Part shown: positions 15,775-22,830 of the stretch, in pieces
Layout: the number at the start of each line of letters is the position of its first letter
How positions within the stretch are numbered: the first letter of the stretch is position 1
From: Nonomuraea thailandensis
Lineage (GTDB): Bacteria > Actinomycetota > Actinomycetes > Streptosporangiales > Streptosporangiaceae
Length of the DNA stretch: 64,000 nucleotides
Assembly: GCF_024172165.1 (NCBI RefSeq)
Contig: NZ_JAMZEB010000002.1
Span: forward strand, 7,833,501-7,897,500
Direction: 5' to 3'
Notes under the pieces: generated by a model
Told to the model about the DNA's origin: nothing
The model's input: only the letters and a program-made list of their open reading frames with translations
Database searches by the model: none
Translations under genes and position numbers: made by a program

Positions 15775-17130
15775 TCACGGGTTGGGGACGGTGTCCTTGA
15801 ACGCGGTGCCGGCGGCGCGCAGCGCGGCGACGCGGCTGAGCACGGTGGCGGGCGGGACGACCTCGTTCTTGCTGTGGTAGAGGTAGTCGACCTGCTGCCG
15901 GTACGTACGGGTCCCGGTGGCCGCCTGCAGATCGATGAACCACTGGTTGAACATGATCCACATCGGGGTCTCGGGATAGTGGATGTCACCGTGGTCGGCG
16001 AACAGGCGGCCGTCCACGTAGTACTTGATCCGGCCGCCGGAGACCTGGATGACCAGGTCGTGCCAGCCGGCGAAGCTCGTGCGCTCCTCGGTGTGGGTGT
16101 TGACGGCCTGCCACGGCTCGCCCTGGTAGGTCTCCCAGCTCGTGGCGTACAGGATGTTCGCCGGCTCGCCCCAGCCGCCGTTCGGCAGGTACTCGAAGTC
16201 GAGCTCGCCGTAGTCGGGGTCCAGGTTGAAGCGCAGCGGGGTGATGGTGAAGAACGTCTGCACCACGTGCTCGCCGTCGGGGCCGCCGGTGGGGGCGTCG
16301 CTGAAGCGGACGCGGGCCGCGTACGTGCCCTCGTGGAACTTGCGGCTCGCGGTGGACAGCTCGGTCTGCACGGTGCCGGCGGCGGTGCCGTTCGTGGAGG
16401 AGTCGAGCGTCAGCAGGCCGCCGGGGAACGAGACGGCGGAGGGCGACCAGGTGGCGCCGGGCACGCCGGGGCCGCCGGAGCTGGAGCGCACGGTCCAGCC
16501 GCGCTGGGCGAGGAGCGGGTCGGCCGAGCCGGAGTAGGTGAAGTCGTCGAAGAGCTCGCCGATGCCGCCCGGGGGGTTGGTCGGATCGGGGTCCGGGTCG
16601 GGGTCGGCGCCGGTGGGCTTGCCCCAGGCGAGCTGGCCGTTCACGTAGACGGCGATCTTGTCCCAGTTGGTGTAGGCGGTGTTCGGCCCGTAGGAGTAGT
16701 CGTCGCTCTGGGCGAACGTCTGCCAGTCGGCGCGGTAGAAGCGGAGCTGCATGTCGCTGGTGTTCTGGCCCGGGCTCAGGCTGCCCGAGGTGAAGCCCAC
16801 CTCCAGGTACTGCTTGCCGCCCTCCTGCGGGGCGAACCGGCCGGTGATCGTGGCGCAGCCGACCACGGCCCAGGAGCAGGCGAAGCGGTACGTCTCCGTG
16901 CCCGTGAGGTAGTAGCGGATCTTGATCTGGTTGAGCGGGATCGTGGTGGTGCCGTCGTTGAACAGGCGCAGCCACGGCTCGGCCTGGGCGGTGGTGGCGC
17001 CGGGGGCGCTGGTGCGGTACTGGAGGCGGACGGCCTGGGCGGCGCTGGCCGGGGCGGCGGCCAGGGTCACCGCGACGAGGACGGCGGGGAGGGCTAAGGA
17101 GACGAGTAATTTTCCGAAATTTCGGGACAT
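15775..17130 (-). CDS. Secreted CBM3-GH16 polysaccharide-active enzyme
   Basis: The 451-residue protein has a Sec signal ending ASA (residue 30), a CBM3-like carbohydrate-binding domain (about 34-171; LQYRTSAPGATTAQAEPWL, AVYVNGQLAW), a DP-rich linker (about 172-190) and a GH16-like beta-jelly-roll domain (about 191-420). The GH16 catalytic motif E309-L-D-F-E313 is intact. It lies in a chitobiose-importer operon, so it may attack chitin-associated or fungal-wall glucan, though the substrate is inferred only. Leu8 and Leu12 are TTA codons, the bldA-dependent type. The ribosome site is AAGGAGAA. Confidence 0.84.
   Translation of the reverse strand: MSRNFGKLLVSLALPAVLVAVTLAAAPASAAQAVRLQYRTSAPGATTAQAEPWLRLFNDGTTTIPLNQIKIRYYLTGTETYRFACSWAVVGCATITGRFAPQEGGKQYLEVGFTSGSLSPGQNTSDMQLRFYRADWQTFAQSDDYSYGPNTAYTNWDKIAVYVNGQLAWGKPTGADPDPDPDPTNPPGGIGELFDDFTYSGSADPLLAQRGWTVRSSSGGPGVPGATWSPSAVSFPGGLLTLDSSTNGTAAGTVQTELSTASRKFHEGTYAARVRFSDAPTGGPDGEHVVQTFFTITPLRFNLDPDYGELDFEYLPNGGWGEPANILYATSWETYQGEPWQAVNTHTEERTSFAGWHDLVIQVSGGRIKYYVDGRLFADHGDIHYPETPMWIMFNQWFIDLQAATGTRTYRQQVDYLYHSKNEVVPPATVLSRVAALRAAGTAFKDTVPNP
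17114..17125. promoter_or_regulatory. 12-bp perfect palindrome at the start of the GH16 gene
   Basis: CCGAAATTTCGG covers codons 2-6 of the CBM3-GH16 gene, next to AAAATTACT, which differs by one base from the AAAATTATT box of the RpiR promoters. An AT-rich palindrome inside the first codons of a GC-rich gene may be an operator or may limit translation; there is no direct evidence for either. Confidence 0.3.
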
Positions 17131-17221
17131 GGGTGGGGTTCTCCTTGCAGGTTGTGCGGACCCCCGAATGCGTGCATGCCGAAGAGAGCAGTCGTGCCGT
17201 GAAGTGGTGGTGTGAGAGGAG

Positions 17222-17968
17222 TCAGGCGCCGCGGCGGATGCGGCCCGCGTACCGGGCCTCCAGGCGCAGGTTGTGCTCGTCGCCCTCGGGGACGTTGGCC
17301 GAGAGGTACACCGGCGGCACTTCGCCGGCTTCGAGCAGGTTGCGTACCGTCTGCGTGACCACGAGCTGGGCCAGCAGCGCGGACGTGATCGTGGAGACGG
17401 CCCCCGTCGCGCCTCCGCCGGGCAGGGACAGGACGGCGTCGCCGTACGGGGCGTGGTTGTCCAGGACGACGTCGGCCAGGTCGGCGAGCTTGCGGCCCGA
17501 GGGGTGGCGGGGCGCGGCGGCTTCGCCGTGGGCGCGGGAGGTGATCGCGATCAGGTCGTGACCGCGCTCCTTGACCAGGGTGGCGAGCTCGACGACCACG
17601 CCGTTCACGCCGGAGTTGGAGATGATGACGAACAGGTCGTGCCGCTGGACGGGGGCCAGGTCGAGCAGGGTGCGGGCGATGGCGGGGTCGCGTTCGAGGT
17701 CGTAGCGGTCGAGCTCGGAGCGGGGCGCGTCGCCGTACAGGACGATGTCCCTGAGGGCGAGGCGGTTGGAGGGGACGAGGCCGCCGGCGCGGCCGGCGAT
17801 CTCCATCGCGACGGCCTCGGAGTGGCCGGAGCCGAACGCCTGGATGACGCCGCCGGCGGTCAGGGACTTGGTGAACAGGTCGGCGGCGCGGGTGATCTCG
17901 GGGTCGTCCGGGATCACCTGGACGAGGCGGGCGATGTGGTCGGCGAAGTCTCTCGGGTTGATGGTCAT
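17222..17968 (-). CDS. SIS-domain protein of UPF0309 family (NagS-like), copy 2
   Basis: The 248-residue protein parallels the 8867-9601 product throughout, with FGSGHSEAVAMEIAGRAGG, SNSGVNGVVVELATLVKERG and the shared ending RLEARYAGRIRRG. It should act on an amino-sugar phosphate, as proposed for copy 1. Its ATG overlaps the stop of RpiR copy 2 (ATGA). The next gene downstream starts 91 bp later with its own ribosome site, so a second promoter for the secreted enzyme is possible. Confidence 0.85.
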   Translation of the reverse strand: MTINPRDFADHIARLVQVIPDDPEITRAADLFTKSLTAGGVIQAFGSGHSEAVAMEIAGRAGGLVPSNRLALRDIVLYGDAPRSELDRYDLERDPAIARTLLDLAPVQRHDLFVIISNSGVNGVVVELATLVKERGHDLIAITSRAHGEAAAPRHPSGRKLADLADVVLDNHAPYGDAVLSLPGGGATGAVSTITSALLAQLVVTQTVRNLLEAGEVPPVYLSANVPEGDEHNLRLEARYAGRIRRGA

Positions 17969-18834
17969 ATATCCCCTTCCGGCAAGCGGTGCCCGGCCAC
18001 TGCTCTGACAGTGACGTCGAAGGCCTGCTTCGTACGCTCGTAGGTGCGCTGGGCGACCGACACGTACACGACGTCGAGCACCAGCAACTGCGAGTGGATC
18101 GCGGCGAACCCCTCCGACCGGAAGCTCGTCGCCCTGCTGGACGTGGTCAGGACCAGCTCGGCCACCTCGGCCAGCGGCGACTTCGGCTGCGAGGTGACCG
18201 CCACGGTGATCGCGCCGTGGCTGCCGGCCTCCGCCAGCACCTCGATGACCTCGCGGGTCCTGCCGCTGTGGGAGATCCCGATCGCCACGTCACCCTGGCC
18301 GAGCAGCGCCGCGTCGGTCAGCGCGCTGTGGGCGTCGGACCTGCTCCAGGTCGGCACGCGCATGCGCTGCAGCCGGTACTCCATCTCGCTGGCCACGGCG
18401 GCGCTGCTCGACACCCCGAACAGCAGCACCCGCCCCGCCCTGGCCACCGCCTGCGCGACCTTCTCCACCACGGCCAGGTCGAGCTGGTCGCGGGTCTCCT
18501 GGATCAGGCGGATGTCGTTGCCGGAGACGACGCCCAGCACCCGTTCGAGGCTGTCGTCGGGCAGGATCTCCTGGCCGATGTCGGTCTCCCACGTCTGCTG
18601 GGCGACCCGGCCGGTCTCGGTGGCGAGCGCCACGCGCAGCTCGGCGTAGCCGGCGAAGCCCAGGGCGCGGCAGAAGCGGGTGATGGTGGCCGTGGACGTC
18701 CCGCTCCGCTCTGCCAGGTCGACGATGGTCAGCCGGGCGGCCTCCCCGGGGCCTTCGAGGATGGCGTCGGCCACCTTCCGCAGGGCCTCGGGCATGTCGG
18801 GCTGGTCGGCTCTGATGCGGTTGAGGAGTTCCAC
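17965..18834 (-). CDS. RpiR/MurR-family regulator with SIS sensor domain, copy 2
   Basis: The 289-residue protein begins with GTG at 18834 (MELLNRIRADQPDMPEAL). The HTH contains AERSGTSTATITRFCRALGF and the SIS domain GVSSSAAVASEMEYRLQRM. Length and sequence match the 9598-10470 copy. The start lies 7 nt after a TAATTA -10 hexamer with no ribosome site, so a leaderless message is likely. A much longer frame runs upstream but is antisense to the kinase gene. It heads the cluster with the NagS-like, GH16 and das-like genes. Confidence 0.88.
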   Translation of the reverse strand: MELLNRIRADQPDMPEALRKVADAILEGPGEAARLTIVDLAERSGTSTATITRFCRALGFAGYAELRVALATETGRVAQQTWETDIGQEILPDDSLERVLGVVSGNDIRLIQETRDQLDLAVVEKVAQAVARAGRVLLFGVSSSAAVASEMEYRLQRMRVPTWSRSDAHSALTDAALLGQGDVAIGISHSGRTREVIEVLAEAGSHGAITVAVTSQPKSPLAEVAELVLTTSSRATSFRSEGFAAIHSQLLVLDVVYVSVAQRTYERTKQAFDVTVRAVAGHRLPEGDI

Positions 18835-18840
18835 GCGGTG

Positions 18841-18870
18841 ATAATTATGCTCAGAGTCTGGTGTCGTCAA
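18841..18870 (-). promoter_or_regulatory. RpiR copy 2 promoter over AT-rich palindrome
   Basis: Minus-strand TTGACG (18865-18870) and TAATTA (18842-18847) are 17 nt apart, the same -35 and spacing as at the copy 1 locus. The -10 sits in the palindrome ATAATTAT (18841-18848). Position 18834 (GTG) is where transcription would start. Confidence 0.62.
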
Positions 18871-18881
18871 GGCATGTGGGC

Positions 18882-18890
18882 AATAATTTT
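18882..18890 (+). promoter_or_regulatory. AT-rich box AATAATTTT before kinase copy 2
   Basis: AATAATTTT is the exact reverse complement of the AAAATTATT box at 10504-10512. It provides a TAATTT -10-like hexamer (18884-18889) just before the kinase ATG at 18895. Possible RpiR operator and kinase promoter. Confidence 0.5.
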
Positions 18891-18894
18891 TGAC

Positions 18895-19935
18895 ATGCGA
18901 CTGGTTCTGGGTGTCGATGCCGGCGGCACGTCGTCGCGGGCGGCGCTGTTCACCGTAGCGGGCGCGCCGGTGGGGCGCGGGTGCGCGGGCGGGGGCAATC
19001 CGGGGGCGCTGGGGCGCGATCAGGCCGCCGCCCATCTGACGGCGGCCGTGCGGGCCGCGCTGGAGGGGGTTGCTCCGGCGCAGGTGGAGTCCGTGGTGGT
19101 GGGAATCGCGGGCAGTCCGGAGGCGTGTGCGGAGCTGGTGGAACAGGTCTTCCGCCCGGTGCTGCCCGGCGTTCCTGTCTCGTCCGTCGGTGACATCGTG
19201 ACGGCCTTCGCCGCCGGTACGGCCGCGGTGTCCGGGAGCGTGCTGATCTCGGGGACGGGGGCGATCGCGGCAAAAATTATCGGCCATCGGGCGGTCGCCA
19301 CCGCCGACGGGTTCGGGTGGCAGCTCGGGGACGAGGGCTCGGCCTTCTGGCTCGGCCGCGCCGCCGCCCGCGCCACCATCCGTGCCCTCGCGTCCGCGCC
19401 TGGGGATGCGGCCGGACACGGCAGCGTGACCGGCGACGGGCTCGCGGCGGGGCACGGCAGCGTAGGCGGCGACGGGCTCCCGGCTGGACACGGCGAGGTG
19501 AGGGGTGAAGGGCAGGGCGGGCTGCTGGCGCTCGTGGTGGAGCACCTGCTGCCCGACGGGCTGGGCGCCGATCCGGTGGCGCGGCTCGCGGCGGCGGTGC
19601 ACGCCCGGCCGCCGCTCGCGCTCGCCGAGCTGGCGCCGCTGGTCAGCCGGGCCGCCGCGGCGGGCGACCCGGCGGCGGTGAAGATCGTACGCGAGGCCGC
19701 GGCCCGCCTGGTGGCGACCTTGCGCGGCGTGCACGACTCCGGTCCGGCGGTGCTGGCCGGGAGCGTGCTCACCAGCGACGGCCCGGTACGCCAGGCCGTC
19801 ACCGAACTGCTGGCAGGCACGACCGTCAGCACAGCGGGCGACACCGCGGGAGCGGCGGCGTGGCTGGCCGCCCGCGCGGTGTCACCCGCCGCGCAGGCCG
19901 AAGCCCTGCACGCGGCCTTCACCACCACAGGGTGA
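18895..19935 (+). CDS. BadF/BadG-type N-acetylglucosamine-kinase-like protein, copy 2
   Basis: The 346-residue product (from ATG 18895; an in-frame ATG at 18874 would add seven residues) has GVDAGGTSSRAALF, SGTGAIAAKIIGH, DEGSAFWLGRAAARA and VLAGSVLTSDGPVRQAV, matching the BadF-type kinase at 10550-11521. It differs by a Gly/His/Asp-rich insertion of three 12-residue repeats at about residues 174-209. It should phosphorylate an amino sugar. Codons for AAKII use the AT-rich string at 19271-19281, unlike the surrounding gene. Confidence 0.85.
   Translation: MRLVLGVDAGGTSSRAALFTVAGAPVGRGCAGGGNPGALGRDQAAAHLTAAVRAALEGVAPAQVESVVVGIAGSPEACAELVEQVFRPVLPGVPVSSVGDIVTAFAAGTAAVSGSVLISGTGAIAAKIIGHRAVATADGFGWQLGDEGSAFWLGRAAARATIRALASAPGDAAGHGSVTGDGLAAGHGSVGGDGLPAGHGEVRGEGQGGLLALVVEHLLPDGLGADPVARLAAAVHARPPLALAELAPLVSRAAAAGDPAAVKIVREAAARLVATLRGVHDSGPAVLAGSVLTSDGPVRQAVTELLAGTTVSTAGDTAGAAAWLAARAVSPAAQAEALHAAFTTTG
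19272..19280. other. Intragenic AT-rich string resembling the RpiR box
   Basis: AAAAATTAT inside the GC-rich kinase gene includes eight of nine bases of the AAAATTATT box found at both RpiR promoters. It may be a downstream operator, or chance codon use (Ala-Lys-Ile-Ile). Confidence 0.25.
19414..19521 (+). repeat. Three 36-bp in-frame tandem repeats inside kinase copy 2
   Basis: Units at 19414-19449, 19450-19485 and 19486-19521 encode GHGSVTGDGLAA, GHGSVGGDGLPA and GHGEVRGEGQGG. They are absent from the paralogous kinase and probably form a flexible loop that arose by slippage. Confidence 0.8.
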
Positions 19936-19946
19936 TGCGAGGCCCC

Positions 19947-20813
19947 TCACCCCACCGGAGGCTCGACGTCCCCGTAGACGGGGTTCTTCGGCAGGCGCTC
20001 CTTGGTGACCAGCAGCCGCACCACACCGGCGGCCACCGACTCGGCCTCCCAGACGAACCAGTCGTCCCGGACCCCGGCCGAGCTGTCGCCGGGCCTGACG
20101 GAGTAGCCCTCGTGGTTCTCATGGGGCCTGATCACCTGGAAGGTCGTTCGCACGCCCCGCCTGCGGGCCTCCTCGTTCAGCTCACCCACGGTGCGCCCGC
20201 TGACCTTGACGCCCTCCAGCGGCTCCCCCTTGGCGTTGGCCCGCCCGGGCAGGTCGTACGCCTCCCCCGGCCTGGCCAGGCGCCCGAACTTGACCCACGC
20301 CCCGCCGTCCGCCCCGACCGGCACCCGGATCACCAGGGCGCATCCGGGCGGACCCGGCTCGCAACCCTCGGGTTCGGTGGCGGTCGAGATGCTCGCGCCG
20401 GACCCGCCCATCTGGAGCATCTGCCCGGCCCGGCTCGGCGCGGTGGGCACGATCCGCACCTGGACGTCCAGCCCCACCGCCGCGAACCCCCGGGTGTACT
20501 TCTCGTGCTCGGCGTAGGGGTCCTTGATCCGGGCCACCCATTCGCCGCCTTCCTGCGTGATGTCCAGCTCGGCGCTGGCGTAGGACACGGTGGCCCCCCC
20601 TGTCACGTTCACGACCGTCGCCCCGGCGGCCAGGGCCAGGGCGGCGGCGACGCTCAGCAGCAGACGCCTGGCGCCCCGGCGCGGCGGCCGGGCGGCCCGG
20701 GGTCCGGGGTGCTCGGCGGTGATCGCCTCGAACAGTGCCCGCGCCCCCGCGCCGGACGCCTGCCCGGACAGTTCCTCGTCCCGGATCCTGGCGAGGTTGC
20801 TCAGCTCGTTCAT
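19947..20813 (-). CDS. Single-span membrane protein paired with ECF sigma factor, possible anti-sigma factor
   Basis: The 288-residue protein has an N-terminal cytoplasmic part (about 1-47, LSNLARIRDEELSGQASGAG), one transmembrane helix (RRLLLSVAAALALAAGATVV, about 49-68) and a C-terminal extracytoplasmic domain of unknown fold. It overlaps the sigma-factor gene by four bases (ATGA). That topology and position suit an anti-sigma or signal-sensing partner, but no zinc anti-sigma motif (HxxxCxxC) is present, so the role is inferred from context. It converges on kinase copy 2 with an 11-bp gap. Confidence 0.65.
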   Translation of the reverse strand: MNELSNLARIRDEELSGQASGAGARALFEAITAEHPGPRAARPPRRGARRLLLSVAAALALAAGATVVNVTGGATVSYASAELDITQEGGEWVARIKDPYAEHEKYTRGFAAVGLDVQVRIVPTAPSRAGQMLQMGGSGASISTATEPEGCEPGPPGCALVIRVPVGADGGAWVKFGRLARPGEAYDLPGRANAKGEPLEGVKVSGRTVGELNEEARRRGVRTTFQVIRPHENHEGYSVRPGDSSAGVRDDWFVWEAESVAAGVVRLLVTKERLPKNPVYGDVEPPVG

Positions 20814-21343
20814 ATGAACTCCACAGCGAAGCCGTCGGCCGTGATCCCGGCGTTGGACAGGGCCTTGGACAGGCGCTTGCGGGCGCGATGCAGGCGGATG
20901 CGCGCGGCGTTGCGCGAGCAGCCCAGCACCCGGGCGATCTCCCCGCGGTCCAGCCCCTCCCAGGCGACCAGCGAGATCAGCTCGCGGTCGTCGTCGGACA
21001 GCTCGCGGAACGCGCGGGCGATCGCGCTCACCTCGATGCTGTCCTCGGGCGAGCGGGCGTAAAGGTCCGCGACGTCGGTGTCGAGCGGGACGCTGCCGTG
21101 CCGGTGCCTGGCCAGGCCGCGGCGGTGGTTGGCCAGCACGTTCCGCGCGACGCCGTACAACCAGAGCCTGGCCTCGCCGCCGGCCGGCAGCGCGTCGAAG
21201 CGGCGCCAGGCGATGGCGAACGTCTCCGCCACCACGTCCGCCGCGTCCTCGGGGGACTCGCAGCGGCGTACGGCGTAGCCGAGTATGTGCTCGTACGTCT
21301 GCTTGTAGACGGCCTCGAACCGGTGCTTCCGGTCGTCATCCAC
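20810..21343 (-). CDS. ECF-type RNA polymerase sigma factor
   Basis: From the GTG at 21343 the product has 177 residues (MDDDRKHRFEAVYKQTY) with sigma region 2 (YAVRRCESPEDAADVVAETF, WLYGVARNVLANHRR) and region 4 (LVAWEGLDRGEIARVLGCSR, NAARIRLHRARKRL). An ATG at 21397 would add 18 residues without sigma homology. It should direct RNA polymerase to a small regulon, probably controlled by the membrane protein cotranscribed after it. Upstream, GGAAC and GTTCC strings flank the proposed control region at about 21380-21405. Confidence 0.82.
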   Translation of the reverse strand: MDDDRKHRFEAVYKQTYEHILGYAVRRCESPEDAADVVAETFAIAWRRFDALPAGGEARLWLYGVARNVLANHRRGLARHRHGSVPLDTDVADLYARSPEDSIEVSAIARAFRELSDDDRELISLVAWEGLDRGEIARVLGCSRNAARIRLHRARKRLSKALSNAGITADGFAVEFI

Positions 21344-21428
21344 GGGCGGTCCCCATGGTCGGCCTCCTCGGGCTCGGGGTTGGAACACCCCGTACATGTC
21401 GAGGGAACCATCAGCATTTCAGCTGATC

Positions 21429-22499
21429 TCACCGTACGAGCAACGCCGCGCTCCCGTAGCTGCCGCCGAACCCCGTCACCAGCGCCACCTCGCCCGCCGA
21501 GCGCAGCTCGCGCACGGCCTGGGCCACGTTGTTCAGCCCGTGCACGTACCCCTCGGACAGCAGCCCGCCGTGCGGGTTCACCCACGCGTGGCGGCGCTCC
21601 AGCAGGTACGCCCCCAGCTCCTCCCGCGTCACCAGCCCGAAGTCCTCCAGCTGCCGCGGCACCAGCCACGAGTACGCGTCGTACGGCAGCGCCACGTCCA
21701 CGTCCGACGGCCGCATGCCGGACGCCTCCCAGAGCATGGGGGCCACGTACGCCGAGAAGACGGCCGTGACGTCGGGCGCGCGGTCCATCGACGAGCAGCC
21801 CGGCCCGCCCCCGCGCACCACGGCCCGCACGCGTGGCCCGTCCAGCACGCCGCTGACCAGCAGGGCGCAGGCCCCGTCGGTCTCCTGGCAGCAGTCGGCG
21901 GTGCGCAGCGGGGTGCAGACGTACGGCCTGGACAGGTAGTCGGCGAGTTCGAGCGGCTCGCGGCGCAGGGCGCGGGGGTTGGCCTTGGCGTTCTGCCTGG
22001 ACTGGGCGACGACGGCGTGCAGGTGCTCGGCGGTGAGCCCGGTCTCGTGCAGGTAGCGGGTGGCGGCCAGGGCGAACAGCGGGACGGGGCCGGCCAGCCC
22101 GTACGTGTAGCGCTCCTGGGGGCCGGTGGAGACGGTGTTCATGCGCCTGCCCGAGCGGCCGTTGAGCGCCCGGTAGACGAGGATGTTGCGGGCCAGGCCG
22201 CAGTGGACGAGCATGGCCGCGTCGCCCAGGATCGAGGCCGCCTGCGTGCCGCCGCCGGCGATGTCGTTGTGCCAGCCGAGCCGTTCGACGCCGAGGGCCC
22301 TGGCGACCTGGACGACGGGCGCGGAGTCGTTCAGGTGGTAGCTGAGGACGGCGTCCACCTCGCGCGGCGCGATCCCGGCGTCCGCGCACGCGGCCCGGCA
22401 CGCCTCGGTCGCCAGCTCCAGCTCGCTGCGGCCCGACTCCCTGCTCAGGGCCGTCATCCCGATCCCGGCGACGGCCGCCCGCCCCGCGAAAGGCTGCAT
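21429..22499 (-). CDS. Thiolase-superfamily protein of lipid-transfer (Ltp) type, no canonical Cys
   Basis: The 356-residue protein has the thiolase fold (VAGIGMTALSRESGRSELEL, C-terminal NPHGGLLSEGYVHGLNN and GFGGSYGSAALLVR). The usual catalytic Cys is missing: the region reads IAGGGTQAASILGDA. The relatives I know with this trait are SCP-x/Ltp proteins, some of which (Ltp2) pair with a DUF35 protein as retro-aldolases in sterol side-chain degradation. A DUF35 gene with the same operator lies at 45351. The start has a strong ribosome site (GGAGGAAGG) and the operator at 22559-22578 lies 60 bp upstream. Confidence 0.85.
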   Translation of the reverse strand: MQPFAGRAAVAGIGMTALSRESGRSELELATEACRAACADAGIAPREVDAVLSYHLNDSAPVVQVARALGVERLGWHNDIAGGGTQAASILGDAAMLVHCGLARNILVYRALNGRSGRRMNTVSTGPQERYTYGLAGPVPLFALAATRYLHETGLTAEHLHAVVAQSRQNAKANPRALRREPLELADYLSRPYVCTPLRTADCCQETDGACALLVSGVLDGPRVRAVVRGGGPGCSSMDRAPDVTAVFSAYVAPMLWEASGMRPSDVDVALPYDAYSWLVPRQLEDFGLVTREELGAYLLERRHAWVNPHGGLLSEGYVHGLNNVAQAVRELRSAGEVALVTGFGGSYGSAALLVR

Positions 22500-22830
22500 G
22501 ACCCTTCCTCCCGCCCGCGCGCGACTGATCGCCCGTCACGCTAGCCCGATGGACGACGCTAGGCAAGCGCTTGCTTGGCTACGGATGAGCATCCGCCCTG
22601 TTTCACCCGGCCGAATTTCGGGCGGCCCTAATAGCGATATTTCCCGCTCCACGACATTCGCCGCGCATTCCGGCTCATCGCCGCCTCGTCCGCCTGACCT
22701 GCACAGAGCTGCTAAAAGCAGGAAATATCCATACATATGGGTGACTGGGCATCTTCACGGAAGCTAGCCCCTCTTGTAATACGGAGGTGTGATCTCCCGA
22801 TAGCTCATCATCATGACGCCGAGGTGAGCG
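22500..22830. other. Divergent intergenic region, thiolase / LysR
   Basis: This 331-bp gap separates the divergent thiolase and LysR genes. It holds the conserved operator at 22559-22578 near the thiolase and a more AT-rich half (about 22600-22800) that should contain the LysR promoter and autoregulatory site. I see no convincing small gene in it. Confidence 0.6.
22559..22578. promoter_or_regulatory. Operator site A of the shared regulon (thiolase)
   Basis: CTAGGCAAGCGCTTGCTTGG, a near-palindrome (8 of 10 positions symmetric, inner 12 bp perfect). Read toward the thiolase gene it is CCAAGCAAGCGCTTGC..., one of six similar sites in this window at 34818, 40562, 43211, 45326 and 55463. Confidence 0.72.

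Noticed and set aside
22559..22578. KstR2 operator (AnCAAGnnCTTGnT)
   Set aside because: Site A comes within one base, but the other five sites do not keep CAAGnnCTTG symmetry, so a KstR2 regulon is not supported.
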